Assembly: GCA_018829205.1 (NCBI GenBank)
Contig: JAHJUE010000013.1
Coordinates: 1 to 64,000, forward strand
Direction of reading: 5' to 3'
Length of the DNA: 64,000 nt
Source of the DNA: Bacteroidota bacterium
GTDB taxonomy: Bacteria; Bacteroidota; Ignavibacteria; Ignavibacteriales; Melioribacteraceae
Both the position numbers and the translations under genes were made by a program. Shown piece by piece: positions 1 to 9,337 of the stretch. The notes under the pieces are model-generated. The model saw only the letters and a list, made by a program, of their open reading frames with translations. It was not told where the DNA came from and did not search any database. How positions within the stretch are numbered: the first letter of the stretch is position 1; each line of letters begins with the position of its first letter.

Positions 1-37
1 ATTTTAAAACATTATTTGTGAAAATAAAAATTTAACA

Positions 38-292
38 ATGAGTAAATATTTCGTTTATATTATTTATTCGGCAAAAAATGATTTGTATTATATCGGTCAT
101 ACAAAAAATTTGATTGATCGATTAACCAGACACAATCAAAATAGAAGTACATTTACTAAAAATAAAGGTCCTTGGAAATTAGTAATTAAAAATAATATAT
201 TTTCGTGTAGTACAACCGGGTTTACAAAATCAGCGTCATTATCAATTATAGCTGATTTTTGCCATGAGTTTCCGCCGTCTTTGCTAATATAA
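38..292 (+). pseudogene. Truncated GIY-YIG nuclease-domain protein
   Basis: The first ~53 residues match the small single-domain GIY-YIG family: a YVYII stretch, then YYIGHTKNLIDRLTRHN with the conserved Arg, then a TKNKGPWKLV block. Members usually continue for 30-40 residues with a basic helix (EAMKRE..LK-W-K type). Here the reading frame after about nt 196-210 instead reads through the antisense of an unrelated secreted protein, so the C-terminal half including the catalytic Glu region is gone. I read it as a 3'-truncated remnant. A non-catalytic chimeric protein of 84 residues could still be made. Confidence 0.6.
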
Positions 293-444
293 ATAACATT
301 ATCGGCGCCCGCATAAATTGTATTAGTTGTATTGTCAACGCAAATGCTTGGTATATTTACATTTTGTGGAATATCTTTTACTGGCATCCACTGAGCGTAT
401 AAATTATATGAAAATAAAAAAATAACTAATATTGTTTTTATCAT
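136..444 (-). pseudogene. N-terminal remnant of a secreted BNR-repeat beta-propeller protein
   Basis: The ATG at 444 opens a clear signal peptide (MIKTILVIFLFSYNLYAQ) followed by the first blade of a sortilin/BNR-type propeller: TIYAGADNVIYISKDGGNSWQ, the SxDGGxxW Asp-box. Such proteins normally run for hundreds of residues and often end in a sorting domain. Here the frame ends after about 100 residues, with the last part reading the antisense of the GIY-YIG gene. The two broken genes meet tail to tail near nt 195-215. The frame is open further upstream to 525, but the signal peptide fixes the real start. Confidence 0.6.
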
Positions 445-523
445 TAGTGTCCATTTTTTTATTAAAAAACGGCAAAAATGATAACTTGTATTAATTAAAA
501 AATCAATTGGTTTTTGACCTGCC

Positions 524-530
524 AAGGAGG
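524..530 (+). promoter_or_regulatory. Strong Shine-Dalgarno that decides a GTG start
   Basis: AAGGAGG ends four bases before GTG at 535. It selects that codon over the in-frame TTG at 514, which precedes the ribosome-binding site. Confidence 0.65.
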
Positions 531-534
531 AAAA

Positions 535-1077
535 GTGCGAAAATTAATTTTATATATAGCCGCAAGTCTTGACGGATTTATTGCGAGAGATGATGGTGGT
601 TTGTTGTGGCTTGAGCAATTTCCTAATCCCGACAAAAATGATTATAACTATAAAAAATTATTAGATTCAATCGATACAACATTTATGGGAAATCTTACAT
701 ATAAATGGCTCAATAACCAGAATATTTATGACCCTTATCCAGGGAAAAAAAATTACGTTTTCAGCAGAAATATGAGGTCTGAATCGGAATTTGTAGAATT
801 TATTAATGATGATCCGCTTAAGTTTGTGAGAACAATTAAGAATCAAAACGGCAAAGATATTTGGCTTGTAGGAGGAGGAAAATTAAACGCTTTATTTCTT
901 CAGAATAATTTAATTGATGAAATCATACTTACTTTCGCGCCGATAATTATCGGCAAAGGAATTAGATTATTCGGGGATATAAATATTGATCTTGAGAATA
1001 AATTTAGGCTTCTAAATAATGAATCATTTAAAAGCGGATTTGTTCAACTGCATTATGCAAAAGATAATGCGGGTTAA
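535..1077 (+). CDS. Dihydrofolate reductase-like (RibD C-terminal domain) protein
   Basis: A 180-residue protein of the RibD_C/YwjB-YyaP family, NADPH-dependent reductases with the DHFR fold. Visible marks are the N-terminal ILYIAASLDGFIARDDGG, the mid-protein GNLTYKW, and DIWLVGGGKLNALFL (nucleotide-binding GGG) followed by APIIIGKGIRLF. The family's substrates are usually unknown, so no pathway is assigned. The frame is open from a TTG at 514. The GTG at 535 is preferred because AAGGAGG lies at 524-530, four bases upstream. It has no operon partner: the next gene is convergent. Confidence 0.8.
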   Translation: MRKLILYIAASLDGFIARDDGGLLWLEQFPNPDKNDYNYKKLLDSIDTTFMGNLTYKWLNNQNIYDPYPGKKNYVFSRNMRSESEFVEFINDDPLKFVRTIKNQNGKDIWLVGGGKLNALFLQNNLIDEIILTFAPIIIGKGIRLFGDINIDLENKFRLLNNESFKSGFVQLHYAKDNAG

Positions 1078-1116
1078 AAAAACTTTCCTAGATGCGGCAG
1101 GTAATTTTATATAAAA

Positions 1117-2259
1117 TCAATTATAAAATATAAGACAAACAGGTGAAGGCACTGTTTCTGATATGCCGGTAAATTCAAGCAGACCGGTTGTATTATTAAT
1201 TTTAAAGACATTTATATTATTAGATTTTTGATTTGCGACCAGCATAAAATTGCCATCCGGATCAATAACAAAATTACGCGGCCAGTTTCCTTGTGTTGAT
1301 TCAAATCCTATATTCGTCAGTTTTCCTGTTTCTTCATTAATTTCAAAAACAGCTATTGAATTATGACCACGGTTGGAGCCGTATAGAAATTTACCGTTAG
1401 GATGTATATGAATATCAGCGCAATAACTTGTTTCATTAAAATCCGCAGGTAAGGTTGAGTAAGTATCAATCAAATCTAATGAGCCGTTATTCTTATCCAC
1501 ATTAAAAGAAATTATTTTATTATTTAATTCATTAATAACATAAGCAAACTTACCGTTTTGGTGAATAACAAAATGCCTTGGTCCCGATCCGGGTTCAATA
1601 TCCGCAGCACTTCGTAAAATTAACTTTCCTGTTTCACTATTAATTGAATAGACTAAAATTTTATCGATTCCCAAATCAACCGCGTAAGCGAATTTATTTT
1701 TACTATCCAAATAAATTGAGTGCGCGTGCGGTTTGGTTTGACGTTTTAGGTTTATGCTTGAACCTACGTGTTGAGCGACATCGGCGGCATCCAATAAAGC
1801 GCCGGTTTCATCAATAGGGTGAATTGAAATATTCCCGCCCGAATAATTTGCGGTAAGCACAAAATTATTTATATCATCAATAGCAATATAACATGGATCA
1901 GCTCCCAAGGAGGATTTTTTATTTATAAATACTAATTCTTTTGTAAGCTTATCAATTTTAAATGAGCTTATGCTTCCGCTGTTTGAATTTTCATAATCTG
2001 AGACTTCATTTACCGAATATAAAAAGTCTTTGGTTTTATTGATTGCAAGAAAGGAGGGGTTTATTACATTCCCGGTAGTAGATTGTATTTCAATTTTGCC
2101 GGTTTCTTTGTTCATTTTTAATAGGTAAATACCTTTGCTCTCTTCACTTGTATATGTTCCCACATAAATAAAAAGATCATTCTTACTATTGTTTGAAAAA
2201 ACATTAGATGATGAAAAACACAAAAGAAGGGCAAAATTTACTAATAAAGGAATTTTCAT
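1117..2259 (-). CDS. Exported lactonase-family seven-bladed propeller (6-phosphogluconolactonase type, Pgl/YbhE)
   Basis: The family hydrolyses sugar-acid lactones, such as 6-phosphogluconolactone in E. coli Pgl. The start is taken at the ATG at 2259, which opens a signal peptide (MKIPLLVNFALLLCFSSSNVFS). An in-frame start at 2310 would put an odd basic stretch ahead of it. Propeller signatures are FIYVGTYTSEESKGIYLLKM near the N-terminus, the KPHAHSIYLD block and GSGPRHFVIHQNGKFAYVINE in the middle, and GNWPRNFVIDPDGNFMLVANQ near the end. Export argues against a cytosolic pentose phosphate role, so the real substrate is uncertain. It is monocistronic. Confidence 0.8.
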   Translation of the reverse strand: MKIPLLVNFALLLCFSSSNVFSNNSKNDLFIYVGTYTSEESKGIYLLKMNKETGKIEIQSTTGNVINPSFLAINKTKDFLYSVNEVSDYENSNSGSISSFKIDKLTKELVFINKKSSLGADPCYIAIDDINNFVLTANYSGGNISIHPIDETGALLDAADVAQHVGSSINLKRQTKPHAHSIYLDSKNKFAYAVDLGIDKILVYSINSETGKLILRSAADIEPGSGPRHFVIHQNGKFAYVINELNNKIISFNVDKNNGSLDLIDTYSTLPADFNETSYCADIHIHPNGKFLYGSNRGHNSIAVFEINEETGKLTNIGFESTQGNWPRNFVIDPDGNFMLVANQKSNNINVFKINNTTGLLEFTGISETVPSPVCLIFYN

Positions 2260-2525
2260 TTGTAATACTTTATTTTTTTGAAAAAGTAATCTAACATAAA
2301 AAAAATCCATATCTAAAATCTAAAATAATGCAATAAAAAAGAATTTGAACCGTCATAAGGATTAGTAATTAAAAAATTATTTTCAAAGGAACATATATCC
2401 TTTTATATGTTAAAAGTAATTACAAAATAAAATTCTAAAAAGGAGCCGCATATAATAGATTCTACTATATTTAATTTCAATGTGAGTAAACGAAAAATAT
2501 TGTATTGATAAAAATGAGGTTTAAT

Positions 2526-2933
2526 ATGGAAATGAATCTTCTTGACCGCAGCAATTATTTCAAAGGACTTTTGCTGTTAACCGCAAAAGATAAAAATATA
2601 TCAGAACCCGAAAAAAAAATGCTTCTTCAAATTGGTAAAGATCTTGGATTTGCCAAAGATTTCTGTGAAAAAGCTCTTCAAGAACTACCATATAACGAGT
2701 ATATTGTTGATCTGCCTCCAGTATTTTCTAACCGTGAATTAGCCGAGATTTTTATAATAGAAGGAATAAAACTCGCGTTTTCGGACAAAAATCTGCATGT
2801 ATTTGAATTAAAATGGCTTATGAAAACAGCGGATCTAAATAATATTGACCGTGAATGGGTTATGGATAGAGTTATTTCACATATTGAAACGGATAATGTA
2901 GAAACTGAAAATTCCGAATTAGTTGCATCATAA
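2526..2933 (+). CDS. TerB-like helical protein of unknown role
   Basis: An all-helical protein of about 135 residues. The block starting near LLDRSNYFKGLLLLTAKD, followed by ISEPEKKMLLQIGKDLGF, resembles the TerB/DjlA-type helical domain (acidic metal-binding fold, K-D-x-x-x-x-xE pattern). The start is taken at ATG 2526, preceded by GAGGT at 2516-2520; the frame is open back to a TTG at 2505 and an ATG at 2514. TerB-like proteins occur in tellurite-resistance and stress loci, but no ter genes are nearby. The function is not known. Confidence 0.6.
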   Translation: MEMNLLDRSNYFKGLLLLTAKDKNISEPEKKMLLQIGKDLGFAKDFCEKALQELPYNEYIVDLPPVFSNRELAEIFIIEGIKLAFSDKNLHVFELKWLMKTADLNNIDREWVMDRVISHIETDNVETENSELVAS

Positions 2934-2948
2934 ATATTAAAAATACAA

Positions 2949-2981
2949 CACTGAATTTATTTTTAAAGACTAAATTCAGTG
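2949..2981. terminator. Hairpin between convergent genes
   Basis: Perfect 11-bp arms, CACTGAATTTA at 2949-2959 and TAAATTCAGTG at 2971-2981, with an 11-nt loop. It lies between the TerB-like gene and pyrE, which converge here. The minus-strand side is followed by a T-rich stretch, so it most likely ends pyrE transcription and may serve both. Confidence 0.65.
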
Positions 2982-3001
2982 CTGTCTTAACTAACGAAAA
3001 A

Positions 3002-3529
3002 TTATTCGGCTAAAAACTTTAATTCTTCCATTGTAAATAATGGAAGTAATTTTAAGCCCGCTTTTTCTAAATTGTCAAAAGCTTTCGGGTCGCGTACAAT
3101 AACTCCCATAACAAAATTAATTTCAGCTCCGAGTGCTCGCAGTTCGTTTACGCTTGTAATTATTTGACCGCCTGTGGTTACAACATCTTCAATTACACAA
3201 ACTTTCTTCCCGGCAAAATCTGTTCCTTCTGCTAATTTTCGCGTTCCATATTCTTTTGCTTTTTTCCTCACAAAAATTGCCGGAATTCCGGTTTTGAATG
3301 AAAGCGCAGTTGATAAAGGTATTCCTCCCATTTCAAGTCCGGCAAGTATTTGCGACTCGGCAGGAATAAACGGTTTCATATGGTTTGCAATTTCATCTAA
3401 TAATTTAGGATCGCTTTCAAATTTGTATTTATCAAAATATTCGTTTGAAATTTGTCCTGATCTTAAAAGAAATTCCCCCGTAATGTGTGAGGTTGAGTAA
3501 ATTTTTTTCCCTAATTCGTCTTTTGTCAT
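3002..3529 (-). CDS. pyrE: Orotate phosphoribosyltransferase
   Basis: Catalyses orotate + PRPP to orotidine 5'-phosphate in de novo pyrimidine synthesis, in the cytosol. The type I phosphoribosyltransferase PRPP loop is clear: VCVIEDVVTTGGQI, around residues 108-121. It is preceded by GGIPLSTALSFKTGIPAIFVRKKAKEYG with the conserved basic residues. At 175 residues it is at the short end of the family. No other pyr genes are adjacent; it is divergent from topA across about 260 bp in which I see no clear regulatory site. Confidence 0.92.
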   Translation of the reverse strand: MTKDELGKKIYSTSHITGEFLLRSGQISNEYFDKYKFESDPKLLDEIANHMKPFIPAESQILAGLEMGGIPLSTALSFKTGIPAIFVRKKAKEYGTRKLAEGTDFAGKKVCVIEDVVTTGGQIITSVNELRALGAEINFVMGVIVRDPKAFDNLEKAGLKLLPLFTMEELKFLAE

Positions 3530-3793
3530 AGTAAAAGGACCTGGTTTACTTTTATAAATATTTTATTAATTAATAGTACTATTATAAGAAAATAATGTTT
3601 AGCAGAAAAATAATTGAATGAAAGTTGATATTTTTTTTGTAATAAACATCAATTAACGGCAATAATTGCAAGTTATAAAAGCAATAAATAGATTAAGCGT
3701 TAAGCAAAAAAATATTATATCTTTATTTTCCGTCATAATTTTATTTATTTTGTGGTTCGCATTTTTAGAAAATAATATTTGTTGTAAAATTTA

Positions 3794-6145
3794 ATGAAAG
3801 AGGTTGCTATTAAGAATTTAGTAATTGTTGAATCGCCGGCAAAAGCAAAAACCATTGAAAAATTTCTTGGTGAAGATTTTACGGTAACATCGAGCTACGG
3901 ACATATAAGGGATTTGGAAAAGAAAAACTCGGGCGTTGAAATAGAAAATAATTTTAAACCGCTTTATAAAATTTCTGATGACAAAAAAAATGTTGTAAAG
4001 GAATTAAAAAAACTGGTTAAAGATTCCGAGCAAGTTTGGCTGGCCTCTGACGAGGACCGCGAAGGAGAGGCTATTGCCTGGCATTTGAAAGAGGTACTGG
4101 AATTACCGAAAGATAAAATTAAAAGAATTGTTTTTCATGAAATTACAAAACCCGCTATTGAAGCCGCTATTAAAAATCCGAGAAGTATTGACGATAATTT
4201 AGTAGACGCCCAGCAGGCCAGAAGAGTGCTTGACCGTTTGGTCGGGTTTGAACTGTCGCCGCTTTTATGGAAAAAAATTAAACCTTCTCTTTCGGCCGGA
4301 AGAGTTCAATCTGTTGCCGTGCGTCTTGTAGTTGAGCGTGAAAGAGAAATTGACGCCTTTGTTCCAGAATCCCAATACCGGGTTGTTGCGAATTTTATTT
4401 CTGCAGATAACGGCAGCGCAATTATAAAAGCGGAACTTTCGAATAAGTTTAAAACAAAGGAAGAAGCATTAGTTTTTCTTGAGAAATGCAAGAAAGCCGA
4501 ATTCTCGGTTGAAAGCCTCGAAAAGAAACCGGCTAAAAAATCTCCGGCAGCTCCTTTTACAACTTCAACATTACAGCAGGAGGCAAGCCGTAAGTTAAGA
4601 TTTTCGGTTTCTAAAACTATGCTGATGGCTCAGCGTTTATATGAAGAAGGTAAGATTACATACATGCGTACTGATTCGGTTAATTTATCTGAAACCGCTC
4701 TGGACGCGGCGAAGAACCAAATTGTAAGTGAGTACGGAAAAGAATATTCAAAAACTCGCCAGTATAAAACAAAATCTTCAAACGCTCAGGAAGCTCACGA
4801 AGCAATTCGCCCTTCATATTTTGAAAATGAAACTGTTTCCGGATCAGCCGACGAAAAAGCGCTGTATGAATTAATTTGGAAACGCGCAATTGCTTCGCAA
4901 ATGAGCGATGCTGATCTTGAACGCACAACCGTTAAAATAAAACTTTCAAATACCGATGAAATATTTGTAGCTAAAGGCGAAGTAATTATTTTCGACGGGT
5001 TTTTAAAAGTTTATATGGAATCAACCGATGAAGATAACGGCAACGGCGATAAAGATGAAAGCGGAATTATCCCACCTCTTAAAAAAGGGGAAATTGTTGA
5101 ATTAAAAGATTTAATCGCTACAGAAAGATACAGCCGCGCTTCGGCCAGATATACCGAAGCCAGTCTTGTTAAAAAACTTGAAGAACTTGGCATCGGCCGC
5201 CCTTCTACTTATGCACCTACAATCAGCACAATTCAAAAACGCGGATATGTTTTAAAAGAAGAAAGAATGGGTACTGAAAGAAAATATAACGTAATTACAT
5301 TAAAAGATAGAAAAGAAATTGTTGATGAAATAAAAACTGAAATTACCGGAGCTGATAAAGGCAAATTATATCCGGCCGATATTGCGATGCTTGTAAACGA
5401 TTTTTTGCATGAAAATTTTCCGCAAATATTGGATTACCAGTTTACTGCTAGTGTTGAAAAAGAACTTGATGATGTAGCAGCCGGACAAATTGACTGGCAT
5501 AAAATGCTCGGAAAATTTTATCACCCGTTTCACGAAAAAGTTGAACATACAACTGAAAACAGTGAAAGAGTTTACGGTGAAAGAGTATTGGGAACCGATC
5601 CTAAAACCGGCAAACAAATATCTGTAAGAATGGCAAAATTTGGCGCGGTTGCTCAATTAACAAATCTTAATGATGAAGAAGATAAGCCAGTTTACGCCGG
5701 TTTAAGAAGAGAACAAAAACTTGAAACTATTACAATAGAAGAAGCTATTGATTTATTCAAACTGCCCCGCAGTCTTGGTGAATATGAAGAGAAAGAAGTT
5801 GTTGCGGCTATAGGAAGATTCGGACCCTATTTAAGGCATGACGGAAAATTCACTTCATTAAGTAAGGATTATGATCCGTATACAATTGAACTTGATGATG
5901 CAATTGAAGTAATAGAAGCTAAAAGAAAAGCTGACGCTGAAAAAACGATTAAAATTTTTGAAGAAGATCCTGAAGTTCAAATTCTAAAAGGAAGATGGGG
6001 ACCATACATAAAAGCGGGAAAGAAAAATGTAAGAATTCCTAAAGATATGGATCCCGACAAACTTACTTTTGAAGAATGTGTTAAGATGGCTGCTGAAGCA
6101 CCTGAAAAAAAAGCATTTGGAAGAAGAAGTAAAAAGAAAGAGTAG
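3794..6145 (+). CDS. topA: DNA topoisomerase I (type IA)
   Basis: Relaxes negatively supercoiled DNA. The Toprim domain starts at LVIVESPAKAKTIEKFLG (residues 9-26) and contains SDEDREGEAIAWHL near residue 90. The catalytic Tyr lies in KITYMRTDSVNLS near residue 290. The C-terminal third carries topo_C repeats: GKQISVRMAKFGAVAQL, AAIGRFGPYLRHDGKFTSL and LKGRWGPYIKAGKKNVRIP. There are no Cys4 zinc ribbons, as in many Bacteroidota-type enzymes. At 783 residues it is a typical length. A terminator follows directly. Confidence 0.96.
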   Translation: MKEVAIKNLVIVESPAKAKTIEKFLGEDFTVTSSYGHIRDLEKKNSGVEIENNFKPLYKISDDKKNVVKELKKLVKDSEQVWLASDEDREGEAIAWHLKEVLELPKDKIKRIVFHEITKPAIEAAIKNPRSIDDNLVDAQQARRVLDRLVGFELSPLLWKKIKPSLSAGRVQSVAVRLVVEREREIDAFVPESQYRVVANFISADNGSAIIKAELSNKFKTKEEALVFLEKCKKAEFSVESLEKKPAKKSPAAPFTTSTLQQEASRKLRFSVSKTMLMAQRLYEEGKITYMRTDSVNLSETALDAAKNQIVSEYGKEYSKTRQYKTKSSNAQEAHEAIRPSYFENETVSGSADEKALYELIWKRAIASQMSDADLERTTVKIKLSNTDEIFVAKGEVIIFDGFLKVYMESTDEDNGNGDKDESGIIPPLKKGEIVELKDLIATERYSRASARYTEASLVKKLEELGIGRPSTYAPTISTIQKRGYVLKEERMGTERKYNVITLKDRKEIVDEIKTEITGADKGKLYPADIAMLVNDFLHENFPQILDYQFTASVEKELDDVAAGQIDWHKMLGKFYHPFHEKVEHTTENSERVYGERVLGTDPKTGKQISVRMAKFGAVAQLTNLNDEEDKPVYAGLRREQKLETITIEEAIDLFKLPRSLGEYEEKEVVAAIGRFGPYLRHDGKFTSLSKDYDPYTIELDDAIEVIEAKRKADAEKTIKIFEEDPEVQILKGRWGPYIKAGKKNVRIPKDMDPDKLTFEECVKMAAEAPEKKAFGRRSKKKE

Positions 6146-6152
6146 TTTTTAT

Positions 6153-6198
6153 AACCGGTTTCTTAATACTTAATTTACGCTAAGAAACCGGTTTTTTA
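6153..6198 (+). terminator. Rho-independent terminator of topA
   Basis: AACCGGTTTCTTA (6153-6165) pairs perfectly with TAAGAAACCGGTT (6181-6193), followed on the plus strand by a T-rich tail to 6198. The second arm overlaps the last codons and the stop of yidD, which converges on topA. Confidence 0.85.
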
Positions 6199-6452
6199 TT
6201 TTTAAATTTTAACTCTTCCTTGGACGGAACAGGATCAAATCCGCTTCCTCCCCACGGGTGGCAGCTTAATATTCTCTTTATACCAAGCCAGCCCCCGATA
6301 AACAATCCGTGCCGCTTTAACGCTTCCAAAGTATATTGTGAACATGTAGGCTGATACCTGCAAGATGAAGGTAAAACAGGTGAAATTAATAACTGGTAAA
6401 ATCTTACCAGCAGTATAAACGGAAAAGTTAATATGTTTAAAAGTATTTTCAT
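6180..6452 (-). CDS. yidD: Membrane protein insertion efficiency factor YidD
   Basis: A small protein that assists YidC-dependent membrane insertion. It shows an N-terminal amphipathic/hydrophobic segment ([21 protein letters not shown]) and the family's signature [21 protein letters not shown], then [13 protein letters not shown]. At 90 residues it is typical. It is normally linked to rpmH-rnpA-yidC; here it stands alone, downstream of cysS on the same strand (59-bp gap). Confidence 0.93.
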   Translation of the reverse strand: MKILLNILTFPFILLVRFYQLLISPVLPSSCRYQPTCSQYTLEALKRHGLFIGGWLGIKRILSCHPWGGSGFDPVPSKEELKFKNKKPVS

Positions 6453-6511
6453 AAAGTAAGAACGCAGATATAACTACCTATAAAGCAGGTTATTTATCTG
6501 CTCTTTAAAAA

Positions 6512-8020
6512 TCAATTAATTGAATAAGATGTTCCTTCCTTGCCGTCCTTGACTTGAATTCCTGCTTTTGCCAGCTCATCCCTTATTTTATCCGAAAGAG
6601 GCCAGTCTTTATTTTCTCGTGCCTGCTTTCTAATATCTAAAACCAGCTTCATTACACCGTCAAGTTTATCATTATTTCCGCTGTTCTCTTTTTCTAATCC
6701 TAATATTACAGTAACAAAATCATTAAAATATTTTTTTAGGTTATTGAATGTTTCTTTAGAAATTGAACCCAAATCAGTTTTGCCGTCCTTAAATGAATTA
6801 ATGTGTTTGGATAAATCAAACAATGATGCTAAGGTTTGCGGAGTATTAATGTCATCGCTTAAACTTAAGAAACATGATTCAATTAATTCATTAATTTCCT
6901 TTTCCAAATTTTGGTTCAATTCATTTTCTTTTGTATAAGTTAAACTGTTTAAAACATCTAAAGAATTCATTAATCTGTTTAAACCTTTCTCGGCGGCCTG
7001 CAATGCTTCGTTCGAAAAATCAATCGGCGTTCTGTAATGAGTCTGCAAAGTAAAAAATCTTACAGTCATTGGAGTATAAGCCTGCTCAAGTTTTTCGTGA
7101 CTGCCGTTGAATAGTTCTTCAAGTGTAATAAAATTTCCGAGCGAGCGTGCCATTTTCTGACCATCTATTGTGAGCATATTATTATGCATCCAATAATTAA
7201 CAGGCGATTTGCCGAATGCGCCGTTGCACTGAGCAATTTCAGATTCATGATGAGGGAACTGCAGATCCATTCCACCGCAGTGAATATCAAAAGGGACTCC
7301 AAGATATTTAGCGCTCATTGCAGTACATTCAACGTGCCAGCCTGGAAATCCTTCGCCCCAGGGGGAATCCCATTTCATAATATGTTCAGGTTTTGCTTTT
7401 TTCCAAATCGCAAAATCGACCGGATTCTTTTTCTCTTCGGTTCCTTCTAAATTTCTGCTTCCGGACATTAAGTCCTCAACTATTTTCCCCGAAAGCTCAC
7501 CGTAACGTTTTCCCGATTCCATATATTTCATTACATCAAAATAAATAGAGCCGTTTACTTCATATGCGAATCCATGTTCAAGTATATTTTTTACAATATT
7601 AATTTGTTCAATTATATGTCCGCTTGCCGTCGGTTCAATACTCGGCTGAAGAATTTTAAGCATGTCCATATATTTTCTGTAGCTATTAATATATTTCTGT
7701 ACTATTTCCATTGGTTCAAGTTTTTCAAGTCTGGCTTTTTTCGAAATTCTATCTTCTCCCGCGCCCTGAACTTCATCTTCGAGGTGGCCAACGTCAGTTA
7801 CGTTTCTAACAAACCTTACTTTATATCCAAGATATTGGAAATATCTGTTCATTACGTCAAACCCAATATTACCTCTGGCATGTCCAAGGTGAGGGTCGCT
7901 GTAAACAGTTGGTCCGCACAAATAAATACCTATATGCCCTTCGGTAATGGGTTTAAACAATTCTTTTTTTCGAGAGAGAGTGTTATATAATTCAACCGGA
8001 TATTTTTCAATTAAATTCAT
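6512..8020 (-). CDS. cysS: Cysteinyl-tRNA synthetase
   Basis: Charges tRNA-Cys. This class I synthetase of 502 residues shows the zinc and HIGH region (YLCGPTVYSDPHLGHARGN), the zinc ligands in WHVECTAMS and HHESEIAQC, and a KMSKS variant KMARSLGNFI. The C-terminal helical DALR-type domain ends in the small basic anticodon-binding tail. It lies downstream of hemB on the same strand with a 103-bp gap that holds an intergenic repeat hairpin. Confidence 0.95.
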   Translation of the reverse strand: MNLIEKYPVELYNTLSRKKELFKPITEGHIGIYLCGPTVYSDPHLGHARGNIGFDVMNRYFQYLGYKVRFVRNVTDVGHLEDEVQGAGEDRISKKARLEKLEPMEIVQKYINSYRKYMDMLKILQPSIEPTASGHIIEQINIVKNILEHGFAYEVNGSIYFDVMKYMESGKRYGELSGKIVEDLMSGSRNLEGTEEKKNPVDFAIWKKAKPEHIMKWDSPWGEGFPGWHVECTAMSAKYLGVPFDIHCGGMDLQFPHHESEIAQCNGAFGKSPVNYWMHNNMLTIDGQKMARSLGNFITLEELFNGSHEKLEQAYTPMTVRFFTLQTHYRTPIDFSNEALQAAEKGLNRLMNSLDVLNSLTYTKENELNQNLEKEINELIESCFLSLSDDINTPQTLASLFDLSKHINSFKDGKTDLGSISKETFNNLKKYFNDFVTVILGLEKENSGNNDKLDGVMKLVLDIRKQARENKDWPLSDKIRDELAKAGIQVKDGKEGTSYSIN

Positions 8021-8047
8021 GTAAAACCAATTTTAGTTATTTGAAAT

Positions 8048-8105
8048 ATCTTGATCTCGATCTTTGTCGTTATCTTTATCGAAAAAAGAAGTTCGAGACC
8101 AAGAT
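8048..8105. repeat. Intergenic GATAAA-type repeat with imperfect hairpin (copy A)
   Basis: Between hemB and cysS. ATCTTGATCTCGA (8048-8060) pairs with TCGAGACCAAGAT (8093-8105) with one mismatch. On the minus strand the segment reads as degenerate GATAAAGATAACGACAAAGA units followed by GAGATCAAG. The same wording recurs at 29817-29863 and 40971-41015. It could act as a weak terminator or RNA stability element for hemB. Confidence 0.5.
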
Positions 8106-8123
8106 CATGATAAAGAAAAAAAA

Positions 8124-9140
<1,017 letters not shown>

Positions 9141-9303
9141 TCAATTACAATTATTGAAAAATCGCTGTCTGAAATATAAGAATAGTGTTATTCCATAACA
9201 ATGAATGAATGCTTAAAGATTAATTGTTATTTGCTGATTATGATTTTATTTTAGAATAAACTTGCTAATAAGTTAAGACTGACATAATTTTTGCAGTCTT
9301 CTC

Positions 9304-9319
9304 TTGTATTAAAATACAA
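9304..9319. promoter_or_regulatory. 7-2-7 palindrome upstream of the hydroxyproline-peptide operon
   Basis: TTGTATTAAAATACAA is a perfect inverted repeat (7-bp arms, 2-bp centre), 19 bp before the first start codon and just ahead of the CCGGAG ribosome-binding site. A 6-bp inverted repeat (AAGACT 9275-9280 / AGTCTT 9295-9300) sits directly upstream. It is placed where an operator would be; the factor is unknown. Confidence 0.35.
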
Positions 9320-9337
9320 AACAAATCCGGAGAATTA

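Noticed and set aside
2450-2470. Near-palindrome ATATAATAGATTCTACTATA in the gap before the TerB-like gene
   Set aside because: It is almost pure AT with one mismatch and an unremarkable position; such symmetry is expected by chance in this composition.
7574-7990. 138-codon plus-strand frame
   Set aside because: Antisense to the catalytic domain of cysS; Phe/Asn-rich composition without protein features.
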